From NCBI GenBank assembly GCA_965217565.1, contig CBDCIS010000009.1, positions 1 through 64,000 on the forward strand: DNA of 64,000 bases. The letters run 5' to 3'. The notes beneath the pieces are model-generated. The model was not told where the DNA came from. It saw nothing but the letters and a program-made list of their open reading frames with translations, and made no database searches. Both the position numbers and the translations under genes were made by a program. The stretch comes from CBDCIS01 sp965217565 (GTDB taxonomy: Bacteria; Chloroflexota; Dehalococcoidia; Lucifugimonadales; CATOSD01). Below, piece after piece: positions 54,118-62,121 of the stretch; the stretch's first letter is position 1, and every line of letters starts with the position of its first letter.

Positions 54118-54728
54118 AGATAACCTTGATGGTTGAGGGTAAGACCGAGAGGGCTTTCCTCCCGCACTTGAGAAATCACCTCCAGCAACAACTGGCTGGA
54201 AGGATGCCCAACCTGGACCCGGCCCCGTATCATGGACGAATCCCTACAGGCGAAAAGCTCGCGAGGACGGTACAGAGATTATTGTCGGGTCGCTACGCTT
54301 CAGACCACGTAATAGCTCTGACCGATGTTTACACTGGGATGACTCCCGGCGACTTTCTTGATGCAGCGGACGCCAAATCTAAGGTGCGTCAATGGGTTGG
54401 TAACGAACCGAGATTCCATCCTCATGCAGCTCAGTACGATTTTGAAGCGTGGCTACTTCCATATTGGTCTCGAATCCAACAACTAGCAGGTCACAACCGA
54501 ACAAGACCTAGTGGCTCCCCTGAACAAGTTAACCACACTAACCCTCCTTCTTATCACATCAGACAAATCTTCCGAAACGGCAGTTGCCGCGACGACTATG
54601 TAAAACCCAGAGACGCTGGTCGTATTTTGCGAGAGCAAGACTTATCATTAGCAATAAACCAGTGTAGTGAACTAAAAGCCTTAATTGACTCAATCCTGAG
54701 AGTTTGCAATGGTATAGCGACACCCTGA
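54114..54728 (+). CDS. DUF4276 (Toprim-like) partner protein
   Basis: A 204-residue protein that starts MKITLMVEGKTERAFLPHLR, the DUF4276 opening with the Toprim-like Glu at residue 9. HVIALTDVYTGM gives the acidic strand and YDFEAWLLPYWSRI the later conserved Glu. Paired with the ATPase upstream it repeats the ATPase plus Toprim nuclease scheme of OLD, Gabija and PARIS. Function inferred from this scheme; no experimental knowledge of this pair. Confidence 0.8.
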   Translation: MKITLMVEGKTERAFLPHLRNHLQQQLAGRMPNLDPAPYHGRIPTGEKLARTVQRLLSGRYASDHVIALTDVYTGMTPGDFLDAADAKSKVRQWVGNEPRFHPHAAQYDFEAWLLPYWSRIQQLAGHNRTRPSGSPEQVNHTNPPSYHIRQIFRNGSCRDDYVKPRDAGRILREQDLSLAINQCSELKALIDSILRVCNGIATP

Positions 54729-55058
54729 GTGGGTTCCGTTTGCTCACTGCTGGTGGCCATTTTAGGCCCATTCTTGGTAAATCCAATCGGCCCACATCTT
54801 CTAAGCGGGCCCCTCAAGGTTAGTGTACCCTCGATGCCCTGAGAAGGCTAACAGGCTGCCCGGTCGCCCCTCAAAGATGGTTCTGCCTCCGTCCCGACGC
54901 GTCACGCTACGGGAATCGCGAGTCCTCGGTGTGTTGACAGGCTGCCCAGCCACAGCTCGAAGATGGTGGAATCTACCGTACGCGGTGGTGGGCTTATGGG
55001 GTAGCACACACATGAGCGCCCCTATGGGAACCTGCTGGATTGTAAAGGGCGGAGTGAT
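54729..55058. other. Non-coding stretch with a degenerate direct repeat
   Basis: The block ACAGGCTGCCC...CTC-AAGATGGT occurs twice (about 54850-54885 and 54936-54970) with about 70% agreement. A GGGTTCCGTTTGCT motif shared with 44981 stands at 54729. No gene is visible. Confidence 0.4.
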
Positions 55059-55149
55059 TGAGGTGGACCGAGAAAACTGGACAGGTGGCTAAGTGAGAGT
55101 CCTGCTCCTAAACTTAAGGGCAGCTGTTGCTGTCTGGAAGGAGAAGGAC

Positions 55150-55434
55150 ATGGCGCAAGGAAGAAGGAAGCACAGCCCGGCCTTCAAGGCCAGGGTGGCC
55201 CTGGATGCGGTGAAGGGGGAGGAGACAGTGGCCCAGCTGGCCGCCCGGTACGAAGTCCACCCGGGCCAGATTCAAGCCTGGAAGAAGGTCCTGACCGGGG
55301 GTGCCGCCGGTGTGTTCGGTAATGGTCAGGACCACAAGGCCAAGAGCGACGCTGCCTTGGTCGCCCGGTTGTACCAGGAGATCGGCCAGTTGAAGGTGGA
55401 GCTGGATTTCTTGGCGGAGAGGTCCGGTCCATGA
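55150..55434 (+). CDS. IS3-family OrfA (copy B)
   Basis: A 94-residue HTH protein: MAQGRRKHSPAFKARVALDA, VAQLAARYEVHPGQIQAWKK and a leucine-zipper-like tail (ARLYQEIGQLKVELDFLAER). Its TGA overlaps the OrfB ATG, the normal IS3 layout allowing OrfAB fusion by frameshift. Confidence 0.9.
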   Translation: MAQGRRKHSPAFKARVALDAVKGEETVAQLAARYEVHPGQIQAWKKVLTGGAAGVFGNGQDHKAKSDAALVARLYQEIGQLKVELDFLAERSGP

Positions 55435-56375
55435 ACCCGGCCCGGCGGCGGGAGATGGTGGACCGGGAGCATCCCTCGTTGCCGATAGTGGGGCAATGCG
55501 CCCTGTTGGGGGTGAGCCGCTCCAGCATATACTACCGTCCCAAGGGGGCTTCGGAAGAGGAGCTGTCGCTGATGCGGGAGATAGACCGGCAGTAGAAGGC
55601 GACCCCCTTCTATGGGTCGCGGCGGATGAAGGTCTGGCTGGAGCGGCAGGGTATAGTGGTGAGCCGGAAGCGGGTGCAGCGGCTGATGCGTGTCATGGGA
55701 CTGCGGGCCATCTACCGGCGACCTCGTACCAGCCAACCGGCGCCGGGAGTGCGGGTCTATCCCTATCTGTTGGGGAAGGCCGAAATCACCAGACCCAACC
55801 AGGTGTGGGCCGCCGACATCACCTACCTGCCCATGGCCCGGGGATTCCTCTACCTGGTGGCCGTCATGGACTGGCACAGCCGGTATGTCCTGTCCTGGCG
55901 CCTGTCCAACACTCTGGAGGCAGGCTTTTGCGCCGAGGCTCTGACGGAGGCGCTGGAGAGGGGAAGGCCGGAGGTGTTCAACACTGACCAGGGGAGCCAG
56001 TTCACCAGTCAGGAATTCACCCAGGTCCTTCAGGACCGCGGTGTGAAGATCAGCATGGACGGGAAGGGGAGGTACCAAGACAACATCTTCGTCGAGCGGC
56101 TGTGGCGCACGGTGAAGTACGAGGAGGTGTACCTGAAAGCCTACGCCAGCGCGGGGGAGGCCCGGAGGGAACTGGGAGCTTACTTCCGGTTCTACAATGA
56201 CCAGAGGCCCCATCAGGCCTTGGGATACAAGACACCCGGGGAAGTGTTCTCTGAAGGCACGGCGCCCCAAAATGAAGGGTCAGCAGCTGAGAGGTGGTCG
56301 CCGGAAGCAGACGTGGTATCTTATGCGGGAGCTGCGGGACCCTCACTTAGCTCCACCTTAATTCTGTCCAACTAG
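55431..56375 (+). pseudogene. IS3-family OrfB integrase with amber codon (copy B)
   Basis: From ATG 55431 the frame gives SRSSIYYRPKGASEEELSLM, then TAG at 55593-55595, where related proteins have Tyr (DRQY-ATPFYG), then the integrase core: WAADITYLP (first Asp), FNTDQGSQFTS (second Asp), ISMDGKGRYQDNIFVERLW (Glu). The amber stop is at the identical site in copy A. Either both descend from a dead parent moved in trans, or the amber codon is sometimes read. Confidence 0.8.
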
Positions 56376-56389
56376 TCGGGTCCACCTCA

Positions 56390-56467
56390 GTTTACACCTG
56401 GACGGAAGGATAACTTCAGGTCCAAATACCCATGTAGTTTCTTGAAATGTGCGGTTCGAATTATCAT
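56390..56467 (-). pseudogene. AriA-like ABC ATPase, piece 1 of 4 (N-terminus)
   Basis: From ATG 56467 the 26 codons read MIIRTAHFKKLHGYLDLKLS then FRPGVN, the beta-strand opening of AAA_15/OLD-like ATPases that precedes Walker A. It stops exactly at the transposon edge; the last codon (AAC, GTT on the plus strand) is the duplicated target. It lies 9.2 kb from the C-terminal piece. The 80 bp upstream are AT-rich and would hold the operon promoter. Confidence 0.75.
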
Positions 56468-56551
56468 ATATTCACTGTCCTGTTAGCTGTGTTGCCCTCG
56501 ATTATTTACGAGTTAGAGTTGTATCGCAACATGGCCACTAAATTGCCGAAC

Positions 56552-56788
56552 TAGTACCATTTCCAGATGTATTTGATAATATCTCGGCTGCCTTCCACAC
56601 TGGATTCCCGCTTTCGCGGGAAAGACGGATAGTATTCGATGCCTGTCATCTTCAAGTAGAAACGGTACTAGTACCGTTTCCAGCTAGTTTTGACAATAAT
56701 CGAGGCTGTCCTCGACTCTGGATTCCCGCTTTCGCGGGAATGACGGTCACTGTTCAGTATTTGTCACTTTCAAGTGGAAACGGTACTA
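56552..56788. mobile_element. Two tandem MITEs sharing TA junctions
   Basis: Two related units, 56554-56668 and 56671-56786, each start GTACC(A/G)TTTCCAG and end (G/A)GAAACGGTAC. Each is about 115 bp and holds the REP-like palindrome ATTCCCGC-TTTC-GCGGGAA. TA stands before, between and after them; the last TA is also the left target of IS630 element 1. They are non-coding. Confidence 0.75.
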
Positions 56789-58025
56789 GTGGTTCAACTT
56801 TTTTGTATTGATGGGTAGAGTGACTTTAGCTTGATGCGCGCATCCTCGGTAGTGAAGCGCCAATCCACTCGTATAACATCCCGGTTGCGTTGATTCTGCC
56901 AAGCATTGACCTCGCCGCGCAGGATGTCTTGATTGGCAATCCGTCGGTCCAGGCACTGTCGAGCCAGCACACCGATCTCTATCTCCGCCATATTCAACCA
57001 ACTCCCGTGTTTGGGAGTGTAGTGTATCTCCAGTCGCTCAGCTATACGCCTCGCCTCAGCAGGCTCGAATGCCTCGTATAGCGAGGACAGCTTGTGAGTG
57101 TTGAGATTGTCCATTACCAGCACGATCCGGTCTCTGTCAGGGTAGTCCTCGTCGACCAGTTTCTTTATCACATGCGCCCAGTCCACCTTCGTGCGGCGCT
57201 CTCTGAGCTCGACTCGGCGCCATCCGTCCAACGGTGCAAACAGCATGAACAGGCTGCTCACTCCATTGCGCTCGTATTCGTAGTCGTATGCCGCCGATAA
57301 GCCGGGCGCTGTGGGACGCGGCACTCGCGTCTCCTTGACTTGCTGTTTGCTCGTCTCATCCATGCACACCAGAACCTCATTCCCATCGTACGGCCGTTGG
57401 TAGACCTCCAGTACGTCTTCCATCGCGCACACAAACTCCGCGCTCTGACCGGGCGGGATGCACCAACTCTGCTTCAGCCACGGCTTCAGCTCGTTTTTTT
57501 AAGCGCCTGGCGAACCGTCTCGGCGCTAATGGTCTCGACTATCTCACACTCGACCAACTCGTCAGCCAACAGCTTCAGGGTCCAACTGGCACGCCCCTCC
57601 GGCGGTTCCCTGCAGGCCATCGCTATCAACCGTGCTTCACCTTCGCCGTCCAGTCTCTTTTGACGCCGACGCAGTTGCTTTTTGCGATTCAGCGCAGACT
57701 CGACCCCCTCCTCCACACAGCGCTTGCGTATTCGCTCGACCGTTGACTGTCCCACACCGAGCGCGCTGGTGATGTCCGCGTCCTTCATTCCCCCGTCCGA
57801 GCGTGACTCATCGCTCATCAGCAGAATGCGCGCATGGGTCTGTTTGTACGCCGCAGACCGACCGCGTGAGACCAAGCCGTTGAGTTCCTGTTGTTCGTCG
57901 GTAGTCAGTCTGATACGGTACTTCTTGGTAGACATCATGGTTCCTCCTCGGTTCAACGTTACGATTGAACCCCCAAGAGCAACAATGACTATCATGGTCT
58001 TCATTTCAATGATGTTGGACCACTA
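56787..58025 (-). mobile_element. IS630-family element 1
   Basis: Bases 56789-58023 with inverted ends GTGGTTCAAC / GTGGTCCAAC and TA on both sides. Intact. Its ends match those of the MITE at 1899-2025. Confidence 0.88.
56794..57935 (-). CDS. IS630-family transposase, frameshifted expression (element 1)
   Basis: Frame 1 starts MSTKKYRIRLTTDEQQELNG at 57935 and has the HTH region DITSALGVGQSTVERIRKRC; it ends at 57486. Frame 2 continues through LVCMDETSKQQ (first Asp), IVLVMDNLNTH (second Asp) and HGSWLNMAEIEIG (Glu). They join at seven A residues (minus strand, about 57493-57501: CTTAAAAAAACG), a classic slippery run. Combined length is about 375 residues, normal for the family, with no disabling change. 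Confidence 0.87.
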
Positions 58026-58530
58026 GTTTAATCTTTCCAACTGCTATCACATGGGCATCCGCCGCCTTACTTCCAGCACAGGATCAAGTGGGTCCCACTC
58101 CACCAAATGTATCCGCTTCACCTAGTCAGCTCCCTATTGGCCTCCAGCACGTCATCCTGCAGTGGCTGAATATGGGCATCCATCCTCATACCGTTCAGGG
58201 TTTACATTTCCAGGGGCAGTGTCAGTAGAAATCCCGTAGCAATTCTACTTTCAACTCCCAGCGACGCAACCTTGCCCAAGCCCGGTGAAGCCCGGCCCCC
58301 CGGATTCCTTCTCGGCCCCCGACCTCCGCTACTAGTGTACCAGTGCCGCCGGTCCGAAGGCGTGTCTTGGGTCGAGCTTTTCCTCCAGGGTAACAACTTG
58401 GCAGCCATATCGGCTGAAGCAGCACCCGAAAGGGGTGCCGCGAACACTCCGACAACTACCACTAGGAACCTATCCAACCCCCGTTGCATCCAAGTCGACT
58501 ACCCATGAGAACCGTACTTTTTCGTGTTGA
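58026..58530. other. Degenerate intergenic region
   Basis: No intact gene. On the minus strand around 58333-58440 a short frame reads SRYGCQVVTLEEKLDPRHAF and then GPAALVH before a stop, which looks like a protein C-terminus of unknown family. Codon use is disturbed elsewhere. Confidence 0.35.
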
Positions 58531-58749
58531 TTGAAAGACAGAGAACTCAGTCTCGAACCAAACCAGCGTCGGGAAGTCGATCCGGTCGAGGCCGGTGTGC
58601 ACCAGCCTGGGGTGGCAGATGAGCATGTCGATGCCCTGCTTCACGCTGTCCGCCACCCACGCCTCCCGCCGTTCGGGGGCCACCGCCTCGGCCTTCATCA
58701 CCGCCACTGTGGTGCTCTGATTGTCTATGATGTGTGGGGGTGCCAGCAT
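58531..58749 (-). pseudogene. SNF2/DEAD-type helicase C-terminal fragment
   Basis: The 73 codons read AVAPERREAWVADSVKQGID, MLICHPRLVHTGLDRIDFPT and LVWFETEFSVFQ. This fits the helicase C-terminal segment of large helicases found on plasmids and integrative elements (VLIVHPRLVQTGLDL in relatives), where QASRRSWRIGQ would follow; here homology stops. Isolated remnant of a mobile element. Confidence 0.55.
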
Positions 58750-58812
58750 GGGGATATGCCTCCGGGAGTGCTCTTCAGCGCATTTCCGCTTGGACTAGGT
58801 GTAGTCCCTCCC

Positions 58813-59850
58813 CTACTCTTGCGACGGGATCGCGAGCACCGGCTCGCCGGACGTGCGGATTAGCGCCTCGGTTACGCTGCCCAGCACCCACCGCGTGAGA
58901 CCGGAGCGCCCGTGCGTAGCCAGCACGATGATGTCGTTGGATAGCTGGCGGGACAGGTCCGTTATGGCAACGGCGGGCGAGCCGTTTACCACCTTGTGGT
59001 CGACCTCGATGCCCTTCGTCGCCAGGTTTGCCGCTACGCCCGCGAGATAGTCTCCCGCCTCCGTCTCGACCTCTACCTGGATTTCGGCGTCGATCGCGTA
59101 GGACATGCCTTCGATGTATGCCGAGGAGTTCGCCGCCAGTTTGAGCGCCTTGACCAGCGTCACCTCGAGGGCCATTTTTGCGGCGAGAGCCTCGACGAAT
59201 GGCAGGGCGCTCTCTGCCAGGTCGGAGCCGTCCAGGGGCGCGAGCAGGCTGGTGAGTGTCGCACCCGGTTCCTGGTGGTACTTCCCGGCGCGCTCCGGCG
59301 TGATGGTCAGCACGGGAATGTTGACCGAATGCATGACCTTGTCGGTCACGCTGCCCAGCAGCCCGCGGCCGATCAGGTTCCTGCCGTGTGTGGACATGGC
59401 GATCAGGTCGCAGCCCTCGCGTTCGGCGGCTTCCGCGATCTGCTCGGCCGCCGCGCCGATGGTTACCATTGCGCTCGCTTTCACCCCCTGGGCCTCGAGC
59501 CTGTCGGCGACTTCCCTCAAACGCTGCAACGCCCTCTGTTCCTGGCTCTCGATCACCTGGGTCAGGTAGGAGCCGCCCTGCTCGTGGGCGTAGGTGCGGG
59601 CCCGTTCCCTATCCGCGGGTGAGACCTCGTCGGACGACGTAGCGCCCATCATGCGCCGCGGCAGCTCCAGCGCGTCGGGATCGATCGCCGACATGAGAGT
59701 TATCGGAATGTCCATTCCCCTGGCTATCTGCACGACGTAGGAAAGGATTCCTTCAGCCATCTCAGAGCCGTCCAGCGGAACCAGTATCTTCGTGAATATG
59801 TTGCTGGCCTCCTGATTAAGGGCACGACTTTGGTGATACATCCGAATCAC
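58813..59850 (-). CDS. Universal stress protein, two UspA domains
   Basis: A 345-residue tandem UspA protein. Each half starts with a beta-strand ILVPLDGSEMAEGIL / LLAPLDGSDLAESAL and ends with the ATP-binding motif (STHGRNLIGRGLLGSVTDKV; ATHGRSGLTRWVLGSVTEAL). Binds ATP probably, and may help survival under stress. Separated by 40 bp from the MFS gene upstream on the same strand. Confidence 0.92.
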   Translation of the reverse strand: MIRMYHQSRALNQEASNIFTKILVPLDGSEMAEGILSYVVQIARGMDIPITLMSAIDPDALELPRRMMGATSSDEVSPADRERARTYAHEQGGSYLTQVIESQEQRALQRLREVADRLEAQGVKASAMVTIGAAAEQIAEAAEREGCDLIAMSTHGRNLIGRGLLGSVTDKVMHSVNIPVLTITPERAGKYHQEPGATLTSLLAPLDGSDLAESALPFVEALAAKMALEVTLVKALKLAANSSAYIEGMSYAIDAEIQVEVETEAGDYLAGVAANLATKGIEVDHKVVNGSPAVAITDLSRQLSNDIIVLATHGRSGLTRWVLGSVTEALIRTSGEPVLAIPSQE

Positions 59851-59890
59851 AGAGTCTTCTCGCTAAAGGTAGAGTCCCTACTCTTGGTTG

Positions 59891-61135
59891 TCAATCGCCA
59901 TGAGCCAACCCCTGCTCATTTGGTTCGGTCGTCTCCTCCAGGGACCCGCCGTAGAGACGCAGGACGCGGCGCGCCAGGCGCAGGCCGTTGACGAGCAGCA
60001 CCCCACCGCCAAAGGCTATCGCCACCGGCGCGCCCAGCACGGCGGCCAATGCTCCCATGTGGAAGCCCGATGAGCCGGTGACGCCCCAGGTGAACGTCTG
60101 GAAGCTCAGCACGCGGCCCCGCATCTCGTTGGGCACGGTGGTCTGCAACAGCGTGGATATGGCCGTTTCATAGAGGACTCCAACCGAGTAGGCCGCCGCG
60201 ATGAGCGCAAGCGACAGAAGGAACCAGGGCGACATGGCAAACAGGGCCAGGCACAACCCGAACCCCAGGTAACCAACCACCAGCAGCCGCCCCATGTTGC
60301 GTCCTGTCCCGATGGCCGACAGGGTTAACGAGGAGACCAGCGCGCCCGCGCTACCGGCGGAAATCAGGTAGCCCAATCCCTCTGGACCGACGTCCAGAAC
60401 CTTGCCCGCCATCACCGGGAGCATGGTCTCGTGCGCCCAGCCGAAAGCCTCGGACGACAGAACCATGAGTATGAGCATCCTTATCGAGGGAGTGGTGAAT
60501 ACAAATCTCACGCCCTCTTTGAGGTCGTTCAACGGCGACGTGGGACTCTTCCGGGCGAGCGGCTCGACTCCCCGGAGGAGGAGGAGGAGCGCGTCCGAAG
60601 CCGCAAAGGCGCAGCCCATCCCGACGTAAACCCAGCCGATACCGAACGAGCTTACGACCTGTCCGGCCGCAAGTGGCATCGTTATGCCAGCCGTAGTCAT
60701 AGCCACGAACGTGGCGGCGTTGGCCTTGAGCATGTTCTCCCGGCCGGCCACGTCCAGGACGAGGGCCATGCGCGCGGGTATCTTGATGGACATCAGCGCG
60801 CCGTCCACGAACGCCACCAGCAGCACCTGCCAAAGCTGCACCTGCTCGGCGAATATGAGCGCCGCCATCGTCGCTACGAGGGCCGCCTGCGCCACCTGGG
60901 TTGCCAGTACCAACGTCCTGCGATTCATGCGGTCCACCATGACGCCTGACAGCGCGCTGAAGAGCATCAGGCCGACGCCGCTCATGCCGGCCGTCGCTCC
61001 GACCCAGAAGGCGGAGTCGGTGACGGAAAGCGCGAGCCACCCGTGCGCCAGGATGTACATGGAGATGCTCATGTCGCTGAATAGGCCGCCAAGCCAGAGC
61101 AGCCTGAACCTGGGGTTGTGAATCAAAAGCAGCAT
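59891..61135 (-). CDS. MFS transporter, EntS-like group
   Basis: The 414 residues form about 12 membrane segments; the loop 2-3 motif appears as LSGVMVDRMNRRTLVLATQV. LLWLGGLFSDMSISMYILAH at the start and TTVPNEMRGRVLSFQTFTWG later are typical of MFS_3 exporters. Substrate not inferable. Probably an efflux pump in one transcript with the stress protein. Confidence 0.88.
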   Translation of the reverse strand: MLLLIHNPRFRLLWLGGLFSDMSISMYILAHGWLALSVTDSAFWVGATAGMSGVGLMLFSALSGVMVDRMNRRTLVLATQVAQAALVATMAALIFAEQVQLWQVLLVAFVDGALMSIKIPARMALVLDVAGRENMLKANAATFVAMTTAGITMPLAAGQVVSSFGIGWVYVGMGCAFAASDALLLLLRGVEPLARKSPTSPLNDLKEGVRFVFTTPSIRMLILMVLSSEAFGWAHETMLPVMAGKVLDVGPEGLGYLISAGSAGALVSSLTLSAIGTGRNMGRLLVVGYLGFGLCLALFAMSPWFLLSLALIAAAYSVGVLYETAISTLLQTTVPNEMRGRVLSFQTFTWGVTGSSGFHMGALAAVLGAPVAIAFGGGVLLVNGLRLARRVLRLYGGSLEETTEPNEQGLAHGD

Positions 61136-61358
61136 GGTTCCATACGGGGGTCAGGTTGTGGGGTGAATGGCGCAGAAAGCGACAGGCAGGTTGAGGAGCG
61201 CAATCCGCCCGAAAAGGGTTTTCTTGAACTCCGACGGTTCAAGAAACTAGAGCAGGCGCTCAATGGACAATAGAGAGCCAAAGTGCGCTGCGGGATTGAA
61301 ATCAAGCAGGCCCGGACTGAACGTCGTCGTGTGTGCGTGGTCAGAGCTACCAGGTTCG

Positions 61359-61802
61359 CTAAGCCAGCGCGGCCGGCTCCCCTATCCACTGCACGTTTCC
61401 CAGCGCGGGGCCGGCCACCCTGTAGAACCTCTCATACGCAGTCCACAATTCGCATTGGAGAGTCTCCGCCGAGGCGAGGTAGTGCGAGTCATAGACTGCT
61501 CCCTGTCGGAGTTGCGCGGCCAACTCCAACGCCCTGCCGTGAAGGTCTGGCGTCGCCACGAACATGACGTCCATATCCATCAGGTCACCAACGAGTTCCG
61601 AAGCGAATTCTATAGTGAATTCGCTTCGTGCCACTCGCTGATAGATGGCGTTGGTCACCTCGACAGGCATGAGGTGCGGAGCCGTGATTTTCACTTCCTG
61701 CTCTTGCCACTGTTGGAGGAGTTCGAGGGCCCGGTCAGAATCATGTTCGGTCATCAACCACTTGACCACGATGCTCGCGTCCACGACGACGTGGCCGTTC
61801 AC
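61359..61802 (-). CDS. vapC: PIN-domain toxin VapC (second pair)
   Basis: From GTG 61802 (VNGHVVVDASIVVKWLM) 147 residues of PIN type. Acidic residues in VVDASIVVKW, LMPVEVTNAIYQ and GAVYDSHYLASAE. The GTG overlaps the antitoxin TGA by 4 bp. Earlier in-frame sequence lies within vapB and is not used. The 220 bp between this gene and the MFS gene hold nothing I recognise. Confidence 0.88.
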   Translation of the reverse strand: MNGHVVVDASIVVKWLMTEHDSDRALELLQQWQEQEVKITAPHLMPVEVTNAIYQRVARSEFTIEFASELVGDLMDMDVMFVATPDLHGRALELAAQLRQGAVYDSHYLASAETLQCELWTAYERFYRVAGPALGNVQWIGEPAALA

Positions 61803-62086
61803 GATATTGTTCTGGACTGGCGAGCCTCGCGAATGAAATCCACGGAGTCGCCGGGAAGAATCGTGTCCCCAAAGCGTTCCTTTTGCAGTGCCTTGAGACG
61901 GTCGGCGAGATTCCCGGAATAGGCTTTGGACCGGGGATTTCGCTCCTCGTCCTTCGTTAGTTCCTTGTCTATGGCGTTCCGGCAATACTGGCTCATGCTC
62001 ATGCCCTTTAGCTCAGCAGCCGCCTTCAAACGCCGTTGAATGGGAGCGTCCAACTCCAGAGTGAGCCGTTTCTTCTCAACCTTCAT
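61799..62086 (-). CDS. vapB: VapB-type antitoxin (second pair)
   Basis: A 95-residue protein with a ribbon-helix-helix start (KKRLTLELDAPIQRRLKAAA, MSMSQYCRNAIDKEL) and a C-terminal toxin-binding tail (FGDTILPGDSVDFIREAR). ATG 62086 is preceded by GGAGGT. Coupled to vapC. Confidence 0.85.
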   Translation of the reverse strand: MKVEKKRLTLELDAPIQRRLKAAAELKGMSMSQYCRNAIDKELTKDEERNPRSKAYSGNLADRLKALQKERFGDTILPGDSVDFIREARQSRTIS

Positions 62087-62121
62087 ACCTCCAACTCCAT
62101 GGCAGTAGCCGCTTTCGGGTT

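Larger units (their letters stand above)
50564..56389. mobile_element. IS3-bounded composite transposon, 5.8 kb
   Basis: Two IS3-family copies in direct orientation (50564-51891 and 55059-56389) enclose a recombinase fragment, an antitoxin gene, an ATPase gene and a DUF4276 gene. The outer flanks are GTT on both sides (50561-50563 and 56390-56392), a 3-bp target duplication; the inner flanks do not match. Removing the whole unit and one GTT joins FRPGVN to ILIGVNGSGKTS of the ATPase gene in frame, which proves it inserted as one unit. Confidence 0.85.
55059..56389 (+). mobile_element. IS3-family insertion sequence, copy B (right arm)
   Basis: 1331 bp with ends TGAGGTGGACCGAGAAAACT and GTCGGGTCCACCTCA. 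Same orientation as copy A. The less damaged copy. Confidence 0.9.

Noticed and set aside
54848..54975. Two similar blocks that might be the start of a CRISPR array
   Set aside because: Only two units with about 70% agreement and uneven spacing. No CRISPR array or cas gene is visible in the window.
58333..58440. A possible oxidoreductase C-terminus on the minus strand
   Set aside because: The short match (LEEKLDPRHAFGPAALVH) is too weak to name a family and no longer frame supports it.
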